This document shows positions 22,826 through 34,800 of a stretch of 64,000 nt of DNA, piece by piece. The translations under genes were made by a program, and so were the position numbers. How positions within the stretch are numbered: position 1 is the first letter of the stretch; every line of letters starts with the position of its first letter. The stretch comes from Isoetes taiwanensis (Eukaryota > Streptophyta > Lycopodiopsida > Isoetales > Isoetaceae), in contig JAJEKV010000096.1 in the NCBI GenBank assembly GCA_021234155.1, positions 624,506-688,505 of the forward strand, read 5' to 3'. The notes below the pieces were generated by a model, which saw nothing but the letters and a program-made list of their open reading frames with translations, did not search any database and had not been told where the DNA came from.

Positions 22826-25800
22826 ATGACACAATGTCGAGGAGGAAACCGGGACGATACGGACGATGGGTGGAACCCGCCTGGCCAATCCACTTCACAA
22901 GTTACTCCCACCCAAGATCCCCAAGAACTTGTTCATGAATTGGCCGGGTTCTACCCTACCCCATACAAATGGCTTCGTGGTGCACCTCGGGTTGGTGGTT
23001 ACGCATTCAACGAGTGTGTGTATGCATTGATGAGGTTGTGCCTACAGGAACACTATGTTCCCCATCCGGCCGAAATAAGTGCTGCCGATCCCTTCCTACC
23101 CCCGGTCCCGCAGAGAAGCGGGAGGGCACCCGCCGAGAACCATGTTCTACGGGCCGAGATGCATCGGCTGGAGAGCATATTGTCGATCTTGCGCTGACGA
23201 TGAGTCCACCAATCCAAATGGTTGGTTGTACCGGGCGGCAACCGGCCCCACAAGTTAGTCCCTTACGCGGGAGTTCCGAGGCAAACTAGTTGCTAGGGGT
23301 CACCTGAATGGAAGCACCCATCGCTCCCCCACTGCCACTCTTCAAAAGATTTCAGAGGATTGGGAAGTCGGCCTAAGACGGCATGGCGTCCCGCAAGAAT
23401 ACGTACTGGCGTGCATGGAAGCGTGCGCGTGCAGAGGTGGCCGCACCATGAAGGACAGTGACTTCAACTACTGTGAAGAGACCACCATGGACAGCCTAGA
23501 GCAAAGGGTGATTGAGCTACAAACTACACATCGTGTCCGTTTGGTCCACGGGCATCACCGCGTGCGGGCTGGAACGGGTGAGGTTGTGGATGACTATGCC
23601 TGCCACCGATGGAGACAGCCACGAAGGAGGGGCACCCGGGGGGATAGGCAAATCAGACGGTCGCACCGTAGAGGATGCTTGTTTCGCTTGCGGACAGTGA
23701 AAGTAGATGGAAATGGTGCTGCATCGAAGCGGTGGCATCTAATATACGTCGCCTGCCATTGCAACACACCGCCATGACCCTTTCACAAATGCGGAGGATT
23801 GGTCCATGCCTGCGGCATCCCGAATCGCTTATGCCGCCGCACAAGAGCTTAGAAGCATTGGAATGACACGCGTCTTTGCGGGATATCGCAAAGAGCACGG
23901 GGACCCATAAAATACGCATGACCGGTGGAGCCCGGTTGAGCGAAGTCATATACCGATTCACGATGTCGCAGAGGATGTGTGGCAACCGGCATACCGGCGG
24001 AGGATACCGGTAAGAGCCCTAAAAATTAAGATCGATGGAGGAATGACGTTGTCCTAGAGTACATATTGTGATGCTTTCCATGTTTTGTTCAATGATGTTG
24101 TCCAAACGGTTATTTCAATAAGGGTCGAAAATATTTTTTCATCCAATCTCACCACATTACACCATGTAGGCGCGTTTTGGAGTGGGTACTGACCGGAAAG
24201 CCTCGAGAGCGGGATTGACGATTGGAAAGCTTCCGAAGGTGATTTTTCACCAGCCACGGAATCCGATGATGTTTGCCCGACCCTTGGACCGGCCATGGAT
24301 CCTAGTCATCCAAGATGACGGATGTTGGAGGTCAGCCGAGATGGAGCGCCCGGGCGGTTGGGCCATGGATTCAACCTTCTCGCACAAATCGCGGGAAGTT
24401 TCACCAGACGCAGGCAGTTGTACCGATTGCCTGGGTGTGGGTTCCCGCCTTTTACATGCTTGTCAACAGTAGAGGCCGACGAGGGGCATCGGCGACATGC
24501 CCCCGAAGATAGCAATGCGTCTTGTGTTTGAACGGATGGGCACAATCGCCTAGGTCAATCACCATTGACATGGACGGCCGGAGAGAGACCGGGCTATCAC
24601 GGAGGTCGTGGTCGGAAGACCCACATTGTTGGGTAGATCGGTGAACGGTATGCCGAAAGCACACAATGATTGTATCGCTTTGATGGAGAACGACACTCAT
24701 GGTTCTCGACAAACGGCTTGCGTGCAATGTTCTTGCATGTTGGTTCCATGCTAAACGTGCATGGCAAAAATACTTTGCCGCCACGCCGGCCCGGAGCCGT
24801 TGAAGAGGGACGTGGCTCGGCGTGCGTCCGGGTTGATGACGAACCAACCCCCAAGCCGCATACCACCGCCAGCTTGGCACAATTTCAACTTCAGCGGAGA
24901 AAACCACATCATACAAGGGTGAGTGCAAAACGACGTTTAGCTCATACATGTAGACGCCGGGCAAACATCCCCGACCTGTATGCATGTAGGTACTTGAATC
25001 ACAATTGGTCAATGGGGCGGTGTGGGATGGTAAATGGCAACGACACAAACGGATGTTCAACCATGCGCGATGTGGATACGACAAACTATGTGGAAGCGAC
25101 CGAAAGTTCTCAAGACCCAAACCTGCAAAGGTAAGGTCAATATAAGGATGTACACGCTAGTGTCCCATCTCATAGGCTTTCCTGACGGGACCTTCCCTCG
25201 CCGGAGGCACAATCTTGACTTCGGTCGCGAAGAAAGATGGAGTCTTGGTAAGTCCGGTGGGGTCCTACTCTTTCGTTTTTTTCGCGGCTTCTCCCCTATC
25301 GCCAACCCCGACCGATGTTTTTCTCGTCCAGTAGAGTATGGACGTTATAGCACACGCTCATATCCGAAGAGACATGCGGGTGCTCACTGCTTATCCAGTC
25401 CTTGCACGATAACCCCAACGCCATATTCGGCCTCGAAGATGCTACCGACGCCGCTATCTATGGCAAGTCGGTCAACGAGGGTTTGAGATACACTCAAAGA
25501 CATGAGAATGCGATATTGTGATTGTCCATGCCCCCATGCCGTGGTCTTTGTACAAATCCACCGCTTCAAGCAATTGTTGGGGCCCCGGCCGCTCTCAACC
25601 GACGCGGACCACTCGCGACGAGGCACCAAATGCCATGGTATTCCCCGCCACAAAACAAATACTGGCAACAAGCACACACAACAAACCTCGCGGGTTCGGA
25701 CAATGTCGGTTGGGGTACCATTCTATAATGCTACCGATCGTCCGAAGATCGGCGCCGCTCAGAGGGGCCAAACGGCGGGGGGACGCCTCCTCCATGCCAA

Positions 25801-25860
25801 CCGGGTGGGTGGCATCCGAATAAGACATGGTTCTCGGCGGTCTCGAATAGATATCTGAGG
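22826..25860 (+). pseudogene. Mutator-like (MULE) transposase, heavily decayed
   Basis: Plus-strand fragments in changing frames follow the order of a MULE transposase. An N-terminal frame starts 22,826 (DPQELVHELAGFYPTPYKW). At about 24,350 comes WAMDSTFSHKS, the first catalytic Asp region. At 24,620-24,680 lie AITEVVV and VNGMPKAHND, then ALMENDTHGSRQTAC, then WFHAKRAW (the conserved C/W-x-H block near the second Asp, about 24,750). At 25,080-25,180 come TTNYVE and KVNIRMYTLVSHLIG (the Glu region). At about 25,517 CDCPCPHAVVF matches a SWIM zinc finger (CxC...CxH). These landmarks are family knowledge applied by eye. Dozens of frameshifts and stops leave no usable product. Family B palindromes lie on both sides. 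Confidence 0.6.
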
Positions 25861-26018
25861 TACAGGTGAACATTAACGCAAGCCTGAGTACAAACCTATT
25901 GATGCATTGGAGTCTTCACAAAACACAAATAGAACAAATAGCATTTGAATCCAAATCCAAATCCATATGCTTTATTACTTCCATGCTAGTTGTCATGTCA
26001 ACCTTAATGTGTGGTTTG

Positions 26019-26104
26019 CAACCCCAACCCCAACCCCAATCCCAACCCTAACCCCAACCCGAACTCGAACCCTAACCCTGACCCTAACCCTAACCCTAAC
26101 CCTA
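26019..26104. repeat. TTAGGG-like interstitial tract
   Basis: About 14 head-to-tail six-base units grade from CCCCAA to CCCTAA, with the last four perfect (C-rich strand on plus). The plant telomere is normally the seven-base CCCTAAA, so the six-base unit is unexpected if telomeric. A simple minisatellite is equally possible. A TATA-like CTATATAAGT follows at 26,111. Confidence 0.85.
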
Positions 26105-26131
26105 CATCCACTATATAAGTCCATCCCTCAA

Positions 26132-26222
26132 TCCTCCTCCTCCTCCTCAAGTCTCTAGCCTCCTCCTCCTCCTCCTCCTCCTCCTCCTCCTCCTCCTCCT
26201 CCTCCTCCTCCTCCTCCTCCTC
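26132..26222. repeat. CTC (GAG) microsatellite
   Basis: Nearly pure TCC/CTC repeat, about 30 units with one short interruption at 26,147-26,160. A second shorter run lies at 26,303-26,362. The long poly-Glu frame on the minus strand is a by-product. Confidence 0.95.
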
Positions 26223-26639
26223 GAATCTTCTTGCCCATCTCGTTATAATGGTCCCAGGCATTTAAAAGACCACCGGCGCGGTATGTCCCTTCTAGCAAAG
26301 AATCCTCCTCCTCCTCTTCCTCCAAGGGACGTCTCCCGACCCTCCTCCTCCTCCTCCTCGCAGGGCGGCAATCCCCCAGCTTCTCCCGCTCCTTTCACCA
26401 TCGCCGCAAGGATGAGTGAAAGGGAGCTCGATTGCCTTGACGTCTGGCGTTCCCCTGCAAAAACGGCGATCGGAATGGCTCAACGAGCCAAATAAAGATG
26501 AAACGATGCCGAAGGCAGATAATGATGCAAGTGGTTGCATCAAATTGTCACGTCCTCAGCATGGACAAAATCAGTGTATAATTTTTGTTTTCTGAATGGG
26601 AAATAAGTAATAGATTCAATATCTTTAATAGTACAATCA

Positions 26640-26765
26640 GTAAATCAAGTAGTAGAATCAGTATGTTTCTAATTGTATCAACATCAATATCAATATCAAT
26701 ATGTTTCTAATGATTATCAATAGTATCAATATGTATCAATATCAATATCTTTCTAATCAATATCA
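26640..26765. repeat. ATCAAT/TATCAATATG simple repeat
   Basis: Tandem and near-tandem copies of ATCAAT, with GTTTCTAAT inserts recurring three times. No gene. Confidence 0.85.
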
Positions 26766-26890
26766 AGTACTAGAAAAAAAAAGGCGCACCAAATCACTAT
26801 AGCTTGGAACCTTGACGAAGTTGAGCGGATGAGCGGTTGAGCGGATGAAGCGTGAGCCAAAAATATGGGCTCAAATGTTGGCTCAAATAA

Positions 26891-27396
26891 GGGTTCGCTT
26901 GGGCGAACCAAAAATTCCTTCCTCCCACTTCGAAATATTCGAAAATTTCGGTGGCCTAGGAATTCGCTTCGAAAATTTCGGTGGCCTAGGAATTGTGTTC
27001 GAAAAATTCTGGGTTCGCTTAAGCGAACCCAGCCGTACGACTGGCAACTGACGGCTGACGATGTGACGACGCCGATTAGACCCGGGGTTCGCCCAGGCGA
27101 ATCTGCCTGTACCTGGGCACCCCGTACTAACACCTGTGGCGCCTGCCGCGGACTGTACCGCCCGGATTTGACCCGGGGTTCGCCCAAGCGAACCCGGTGC
27201 AGTACTGGCACGCCTGACACCGATCCGACCCGCCTGACACCGATCCGACCCGCCTTCAAGCCTAACCCGGGTTCGGGTTCGCTTGGGCGAACCCGGTGGG
27301 TAGCGCCACCTCATCGCCAACTAGACTTCTTGGGTTCGCATGGGCGAATCCCTGGGTTCGCCCAAGCGAATTTCCTGGGTTCGCTCAAGCGAACCC
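26891..27396. repeat. cluster of eight family B palindromes (right) plus a 33-bp direct repeat
   Basis: Copies lie at about 26,891, 27,011, 27,085, 27,176, 27,275, 27,332, 27,354 and 27,377. Most have perfect GGGTTCGC and GCGAACCC arms around four bases (TTGG, TTAA, CCAA, TCAA, ATGG). The centres are often themselves complementary, so the whole 20 bp is a palindrome. A 33-bp unit (TTCGAAAATTTCGGTGGCC core) is repeated at 26,938-27,003. The 202-codon frame through here encodes GSLxRT/GFAQANP peptides wherever a palindrome falls, so I do not call it a gene. Confidence 0.85.
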
Positions 27397-27464
27397 GGCT
27401 GCCTCCCGAACTCCATTTCGGGAGCCGATCGAAGCACCGTATATTCAGTCCCATATCAAATTAT

Positions 27465-29250
27465 TTAGAGTAGGGCGCCCGTAAATAAAACGCGGCCCCC
27501 TTTTTTTTCCAGCCCGTTGCCCTCTGACGTGTTGCCAGGGTGGCCAATCCAAGACCCCTGGATGCCCTAATCTGATCCACAACGCCGCCGTATCTGGCGC
27601 AGCTGCAAAGCTCATGCCCTAACATGGTCCAATCCTTTGCCTTCTACGGATCACCCACTGCCCTGTTTGTGAGTCAATCGATGCCCTACAGTTGTTCAGC
27701 AGATGCCTTCTACGAATCACCGAGCGCCTGTTTGTGGTCAATCGATGCCCTAATATGGTTCAGCAGAGGCCGTGCTCTACATCTGCCATTCCCTATTGGA
27801 TCCCTAATTAGAACATCACATGCCCAAAAATGGCATGCATGTGTACCAGGTTTGCATCTATCTACGCCCCTTTTAACGCTTGAATGCCCTGATTTGGAGC
27901 TACTTTTTAACAATTTTCATGCATGCAGGCACATAAGTAGCCGTTTATTTTGGAATCAGGCTATTAATTTCCAGAATTTGAAGGTTAGATATTTCATCTT
28001 CAGTTTCAAGAATGATTTAAATTTAGGTTCTCGTGTGTTGCTTCTAGAATTCCCTCTCCTTTTTCTAGAATTCCCTCTCTTTTCCCGAATCTTCAGGATG
28101 ATCCAAGCCTGTGTTCCTCCAGATCAAGGGCTCCTTTTCAGCCAGGTTGGCAATCCACAAGGTAGACGCATCCCTGCCCTTCAAACAAAAAATGATTCCC
28201 TCTGATAATCTTGGCACTTCCCAATTGTGTGCCTATATAAAGATGGATTCATCCTTACTGTACTCATCGAGCCATGCCTCCTTGCACTCGATCTAGGGCT
28301 GCTGATCCGTGTACTGTTGAAGCTGCTGAGGTTCTCAGGGGCCTCATTCCTTCCTGGCCCATATCTGTCAGAATAATCCAGCCATTGCTGATAGAAGAGC
28401 CTCCAAGAGGATCAGAACTCTTAGTTCTTTGTATTCACAAGATTATGTACATTCATAATATGTATTCACATCAGATTCTTGCCATCTTTAGTGCAGCATT
28501 CCAGTAATTGAACTGGAGCTTGAATTCATAAATGTATTCTGTTTTTGACATCAATCAGCAAGTTTTGTGTTCCAGTTTTGGTGTTCTGATGTTTTAAAAT
28601 AGGGTACAAGTTGTTCCATTATTGGACTGCTACTGTTCCATTTGCAGCTCAATATTGATCCACTTTTAGGCATCACATGTACCATGCAGGGACTCTAACG
28701 TGCCAATTCAGGGCTTCCAATGTGCTACTTCAGTCCAGAAAGGTAGGGATTTTTAAAGCAATCTGTTACATTATAGAAATTGTTAAATTCATCAAATATT
28801 GTACTGCACGTATTATTCAGGTCAAGCTCTACATGTCTTGCTTGTTTTTCAGGTGAATTGATGCATTGCATGTTCAGCAATGGCTTCCAAGTTCTTATTT
28901 GTACCAAGTATGGGCGCCCTACTCTAGTATCAGCGAAGAATCAGCTGCTCATTTTTGTTATTCACGTTAGCTGATTATAGAAGAAAAAACTTAGCTGGCG
29001 GGGGCATATTTTTACCTGGCGTGGGGTTTTCTGTGCAGCCAGCATGTGAATGACAGGCCCCGCAAAAACCACCTTCCATCTTCCATCTGAATAGGCTCCA
29101 CCTGTTGAAACTTCATATGAATAGGCCTTCGAATATTTCACTTCATAATCAAATTATCAGTACTGTTTCTTCTTTGTTATTTAAGGCAGTTAATGCAGCT
29201 TTGTTAAAAGAAACTTACTTGAATGAAGCTAGCTACTTATTAGAATCAGC
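27465..29250. other. gene-poor stretch with a 68-bp tandem duplication
   Basis: At 27,640-27,775 the phrases CCTTCTACG, GTCAATCGATGCCCTA and GTTCAGCAGA occur twice in the same order, about 68 bp apart. A half palindrome of family A type (AGTAGGGCGCCCG) lies at 27,472, and TATGGGCGCCCTAC at 28,911. Frames at 27,624-28,205 and 28,274-28,507 have no recognisable content. The last ~250 bp hold the presumed promoter of the LRR gene. Confidence 0.5.
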
Positions 29251-29288
29251 TGCTGCTATAAATTAGCACGCCCAGCGAGCAGCACAAA

Positions 29289-30838
29289 ATGGATAGATTT
29301 TTGCTGCTTGTGTTCTTCCTCGTAGCTTTGTGTTGTAAGTGTGGGGCACAAGATGACAACGATGTTGATGCTCTCTTGAGTTTCAAAAATCGTGCTGCTC
29401 TAACTGATACATTGTTAGATTGGAATGAAAATAATAGCAGTTTAATGTGCACATGGAGAGGAATAACTTGTTATTCCTTCTCTACACGGGTACAGGCCAT
29501 AAATCTTAGGAGGGATCATGCACTTATTTTTCTTAATGGAGCACTTGGAGGTGAATTATGCAAATGCAGAGGTTTGCAGAATTTGACAATAAGCGACTTT
29601 TGGCTGAATGGTTCGATTGATGCATGTTTTGGTTCACTCTCTGCCCTTACCCACTTGGATCTGAGCTCTAATGAATTGAGTGGCGAGATTCCAAGGGAGC
29701 TGGGCAACTGTTTTGCTCTCCAGTATTTGGATCTCAGTTTGAATAGATTGAGTGGCAACATTCCAAGGGAGCTGGGCAACTGTTCTGCTCTCCAATATTT
29801 GGATCTCAGCCACAATGATGAATTGCGTGGCAACATTCCAAAGGAGCTGGCCAACTGTTCTGCTCTCCAACATTTGGATCTCAGTGGGAATAGATTGAGT
29901 GGCGACATTCCAATTCCAAGGGAGCTGGGCAACTGTTCTGCTCTCCAATATTTAGATCTCAGTGAAAATCGACTGACAGGAACTATACCAAGGGATCTCA
30001 GTAACTTATGTGGTCTCTCCAAGTTGTATCTGGGTGGCAATTACATAAGAGGTAATATTCCAGTTGAGATAGGCAAATGCACGGCTCTTGAAGTGTTGGA
30101 CCTTAGTGACAATTATCTGGTCGGCAATATCCCAAGGGAGTTGGGTAACTGTTCTGCTCTTACTGTATTCCATCTGCGAAACAATAGCTTATCCGGTATC
30201 ATCCCAAGGGAGTTGGGTAACTGTTTTGCTCTGCATATCTTTCAGTTGCAGCATAATGGGCTCACAGGTAATATCCCAAGCGGATTGTTCGCCAATTGTT
30301 CTACTCTTGAACTCCTAGATCTCAGTGAAAATAAATTGATAGATAAAATTCCCAAAGAGTTGGGTAACTGCCGGGCTCTGAAGTATCTATATTTATCCAA
30401 TAACAGTTTGACTGGTATGCCAATCGAGCTTGCAAATCTCTCGTCGCTCATTTCTTTGGACCTCAATTAGGAAATCTTACACTATTGGAGTCGTTGGATC
30501 TTTCGTGGAATAACTTAAGTGGTACAATCCCATCAAGCCTATGCAGCATCAACGACCTCGGTGTGTTTATTGTGTCTAACAACAACTTGAGTGGGTCTAT
30601 TCCAAGAGGTACTCATTGTGACACCTTTAAAGCATCTTCATTTGGAGGAAATCCACAGCTGTGTGGCCGGCCTTTATCAGCATGCAATACAACACCAAAT
30701 CCAAATAGTACGACACCAACAATTGCAGGTCAAGACTGGAATAGTTGGTTGAAAGAGTACGTTGGCAATCCCGCATACTTTGTTGGAGCTTGTATAGGCT
30801 TCATATTGGGCATAATGCTTATTTTAAAAGTGTAAAAG
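29289..30838 (+). CDS. leucine-rich-repeat receptor-like protein (one frameshift)
   Basis: The frame opens at ATG 29,289 with a signal peptide (hydrophobic residues 4-20, ending near CGAQ), followed by an LRRNT_2 cap (DVDALLSFKNR...TLLDWNENN, CTWRGITC). Then come about 13 plant-type LRRs (LxxLDLSxNxLSGxIPRELGNC). A TAG at 30,468 ends this frame after 393 codons, but the next frame, from about 30,464, continues in register (QLGNLTLLESLDLSWNNLSG) to 30,838. It adds a C-terminal cap (GGNPQLCGRPLSAC) and a transmembrane helix (YFVGACIGFILGIMLIL). The join has lost roughly ten residues of one LRR. There is no kinase domain, so this is the receptor-like-protein type: an extracellular ligand sensor that would need a co-receptor kinase. 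A near-identical 72-bp unit repeated within 29,680-29,960 shows recent internal LRR expansion. It may be a recent pseudogene. Confidence 0.85.
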
Positions 30839-30839
30839 C

Positions 30840-32908
30840 TTTTATTTCAATTCAAGGGCTACATTCATGGATTTGCAAAAAGATTTCGTTGCCCACTTGA
30901 ATGAGCAGAATTGATGCATGACAACTTGAAGCAAGTAGATGTATCACAAAGAATTTTTTAGACATAGCAAGAGAAGTCCTTGTGAAATATAGATTCTAAA
31001 GGTGCATTATTTACTTCCTTCATGTTTGTTGATACATTGTATATCTAGCCTAGTTGTGAGGCTATCGAGTGACAGATGCCTAGTTGCCTATGTTTTTCAA
31101 GGCAGGGCATGTTGGAAAGGATGATCTGGCATCCTTCTTGGATCGATGATCTGGCAAGCACAGGTCTAAAGAGTCATCATGTTACAGTAGTGACCATTAT
31201 TCATTTGTTGTCTGTTCATATAGTTACAGTGGGGCTTGTCCACTGATCATATGTATTCATCAGTACAATTCTCCATTGGGTTCTTATTTTGTCTGTGTCT
31301 CTGTAATTTATCATGGGCGTCTAATGTCATAGTACACGTGTAAGATTATTGAGCAACAGAGCAATCAATGAGTAGAAAGAATGTATGCCAATATGCAAAA
31401 TGAAAAATTTTGTCGTTTGTAAAATTTTGTGTCAATATCGAGATTATCTCTGGTCTCGAATCTAGATTGTGCATTAACCAGCAAAAATGGCGCTCTTTGT
31501 TTTACGTTATGTAATTTGCCGGATTTTACATTATCTATACAGATAATAGAATTTAAAGTTGACAGGCTTGGAAACAAGAGCGATAGCCATATGCCTGTTA
31601 TTGTCCCATACTGAAGCTAATCTCGCATTGACAGAAAAGGTGATGTATTCTTTCATATTACTAATTACTGTACTTGCCTGATGTATCCACTTGGTAAATG
31701 AAAGTAGAAGCCTCTTTAAAGACTAGGTGGCCAATGAACCATCTTTTTAGATGATGGTACAGTTCTAGTCAATTTGAGATAATTAGATACGCTTTAATAA
31801 ATAGGCTCGACATTCTACTTCTCTTATTAACATTCTCGTCTGATAGATCAAGAAACAAACTTTTCTGTTGATACAAGCAGAATATGCCTTCATCAATTTG
31901 CAATCTCCAAGGAGGGCAATGTATGACCATTTGGGTAAGATGTGAAGGAGTATGTTTACATGGGATGATGGGACCCGTGTAATAGAGATATTGGAGGATT
32001 TTCGAATCCTTGAAGCGTGCATATAGGCAATTAAATTGCTAAACTGAATATCTAAGAGATCTTATAGACAAGAATAAATTTATCATGCCTTTTCTTATAA
32101 ATAGATAATATTTATTGAGAAGAAGGCAAGAATAGCCCTTGGCGTGGCTACAAAATCAGCAAATTAGATTATTGTGGAATGGATGGAATGGGGATTCTAT
32201 AACCGTAAAATGACGGTTTAGCCTAGAGATGCCTTCGTCAAGACTTTTCCTTCAAAACCCTTCGAAATAGGGTTTTGTTAATCCCGTACACCATAATAGG
32301 CTTCCTTTTGCGCTTTCTTGTATTAGATCCCATAGATCTCTTGGTTCCTGTAGATGATAAAAGTCAACTCTATTCAATTCTATTCTGACCTATAGCCACA
32401 TAGCACATGCAAAACCTCATCTTTTTCTTGTAGATGTTTGGCTGTTCTTATGAGTTCCAGCTTACAATTTGCAACTAGGTGCTCAACAAGAATATTGTTC
32501 TTAACTGAGTTCTTTAGTGCATGTATTTGCAAACGTATTCTAAAGTGTAATCATGTTATTTTTTCATACACCTAAACTGTAATCAGATTAGCATTCATAC
32601 ATTCAAAGGTACAACATAATATACATACATTCAAAGGTACAACATAGTACTTGCTTTTGGTCTCCCAAGACATTTAATATATCTCCCCATTTCGTGCTCT
32701 AAAATGCATGTGCCTTAAGATAATGTTTTTTCTCCATCTACAGTCTCATGTTCTGCAGGTCAATAATACAATGCAAGAATACTTTGACAATTCTATGCAA
32801 TATGAGTGCTAATGCTTTTCATATTGATATCTTATATGCTTTAGACTGTATATTTAACCCACTTTAGAAAGATTCCTCTCACTATAGATCATCAACCAAG
32901 TAATTCCA
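30840..32908. other. 3' flank and intergenic DNA
   Basis: No coding frame was recognised. A stretch at 32,243-32,295 (CTTTTCCTTCAAAACCC then GGGTTTTGTTAATCCCG) resembles the motif at 1153-1200. A 25-bp unit (ACATACATTCAAAGGTACAA) is duplicated at 32,599-32,645. Confidence 0.4.
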
Positions 32909-33115
32909 ATAAATTGGGGGCGGGGAGGGAGATCCACACTACCTTGCTAATTAATACACAATTATGGTCAGCTCATTGTTGGCAAGACTATTGACCGATA
33001 TACTTAAGCAATAATAAATTGGGGGGCCGGGGGGGAGATCCACACTGCCTTGCTAATTAATGCACAATTATGGTCAGCTCATTGTTGGCAAGACTATTGA
33101 CCGATATACTTAAGC
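32909..33115. repeat. 106-bp tandem duplication
   Basis: Two nearly identical copies, each running from AATAAATTGGGGG through GAGATCCACACT, CCTTGCTAATTAAT and GACCGATATACTTAAG. The second copy reads into the LINE reverse transcriptase, so the duplication took in its upstream coding sequence. Confidence 0.9.
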
Positions 33116-34020
33116 AATAATTGACAGCATGGGCAAATGAAGCAAAGGTACACACACTTGCACATGGGTTTAGGCCCAAAAATTCTACCATCGACCACAT
33201 CTTCACATTGCACACCTTAATAGAGGACAATAGAAATAGACGACATGATCTGTATTGCTGCTTTATAGACCTTGCCAAAGCTTTCGACACGGTCCCTAGA
33301 GAGAAGTTGTGGGAAAGACTAATGCTGTTGGGAGTCTCCCAGGAACTATAAAATGCAATATACAAGTTCTATAAAACATGCTCTGCACAAATGCTGGCTC
33401 AAGAAGGGTTATCAACAGTAGCATTGGAGTTCGTCAAGGATGCCTATCCTCTCCTATGTTGTTTGGTTTGTACATTGATCAACTTAAGGATTGGCTTGCA
33501 CAACATAGAGGTGTCGAAATGGGGTTGCTCACCATGTCATCCAGAAGCTAATATATCTGGATGATGCAGACCTATTACCCTACACTCCAACGAGTATGTA
33601 GCAGTATCTAGCTTTAGCGCTTTTTGCCAAAACAGTAGGATGTGTGTCAATTTGGCCAAAACTAAAGTTCACTTGATGGCATCCTCGAGGCAAAGAGACA
33701 ACCTTGTTTTACTTATCAAGGCCAAGATGTGAAAGTGGTGCAAAGGTACAAGTATTTGGAAGTGGAGTTCACTACTACCACATATTGGGATATCTATATT
33801 AAACAACGGGTGATGGCAGGATGGAAGGCTTTCTATGCAATATAGAACAATTGTAACAGAGCAGAGCTTTATGACTGGTCACATCAGTCCTACTTGTTCA
33901 AGGTTTTGGTGGATCTGGTACTTTTGTATGGAGTCAAAATATAGGGGCTAGTAATATCACTTGCCAGTTGAGAAGATTTGGAATGGGTACAAAAAAGCAC
34001 AATTTCGTTATATATGGACT
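33041..34020 (+). pseudogene. LINE (non-LTR retrotransposon) reverse transcriptase fragment
   Basis: The reading starts in damaged frame (TIMVSSLLARLLTDILKQ) and becomes open at 33,121-33,351: HGFRPKNSTIDHIFTLHTLI, then CCFIDLAKAFDTVPREKLW. The latter is RT motif A with its catalytic Asp in FIDLAKAFD. After frame changes the catalytic YxDD box appears as YLDDADLL at about 33,555. Further on come KAFYAI and LFKVLVDLVLLYGVK, and the QKSTIS block near 33,990, typical of the thumb region downstream. This is established LINE RT order. Stops and shifts make it dead. No endonuclease domain lies upstream, so it is 5'-truncated. Confidence 0.85.
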
Positions 34021-34328
34021 TTTTCTGAGTCCATATGCCTCCGAAATGATGCCTAATTTTTAATATATTGCATTTTTTTTAGTTTATTAAAATGATGCAA
34101 TACTTTGAGAATCGTGCTGGTAGGTGAGCTGGGGGTGAGCTGGCAGGCGTTGTGTCATTTGGGTCACGAAAGAGAAATAAAGGGTGGTGTTCTGGAAAAT
34201 CGCCCTCATAATCGGAGTTGTTGTTAATTAAGTTGAGGTTGTGCAAAACTGCTTTTCCTAGATTCATCTCAGGACACTCAAAATGGTTGGAACGAGGTGC
34301 AGAAGCAGAAAAAAGTTAGCGTGAAGCT

Positions 34329-34511
34329 TTGTCAATCAAGCTCGTCGTCAACACTACTCACTCTGTCCGAGACCTGGTTGACTGGCTAGATCTGTTTAGC
34401 CGAAGTAGCATTGAGGAATTCGATCTAGGGGATCTTATTGAATATATAACAAGTACACTCTCAAAGGGCCAGGTTGCTCTTCGGCTGACAAAGCTTTTTC
34501 ATGTTCTTTAA
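34329..34511 (+). pseudogene. fragment of the hypothetical family at 20.3-20.8 kb
   Basis: The frame reads LVVNTTHSVRDLVDWLDLF then IEEFDLGDLIEYI, closely matching a block of the minus-strand protein at 20.5 kb. Only about 45 codons match. The basic sequence upstream (RCRSRKKLA) is in another frame. It is a short relic of the same family, now inverted relative to the first copy. Function unknown. Confidence 0.5.
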
Positions 34512-34800
34512 ACTATGGTTGACTACTACAATTAGAAAATACTTCGTAGAATAAAATGGAATGAAACAACATTAAGGCAGTAAAAATGTACATGGATTTC
34601 ATGTTTTTGAAGTGTTCACATAAGGAATAGAATAGAACATGCCACAACTAAGGGATATATTGTGGGTCTTCGTAGTTATTTTCTTTGCAACATATACACA
34701 CAAGCCCTTAAGATGGTCCACTTTGTGGCTAGGATCCAAATCCTAGCTTTCTGGCATTTTATTCCCTGCATAATGCCGAATTATGTTAGGGCCATTTAGC

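Noticed and set aside
23415-23777. hAT-type transposase for the 23.4-23.8 kb frames
   Set aside because: No CxxC/hAT dimerisation motif is visible, and the downstream WFHAKRAW, TTNYVE and SWIM-like pieces fit a MULE better.
26004-26261. Poly-glutamate protein on the minus strand
   Set aside because: It is the translation of the CTC microsatellite and TTAGGG-like tract.
26865-27473. 202-codon frame with repeated SLGRT/FAQANP peptides
   Set aside because: The repeats are simply the family B palindromes read as codons. Both strands are open for the same reason, and the spacing is not protein-like.
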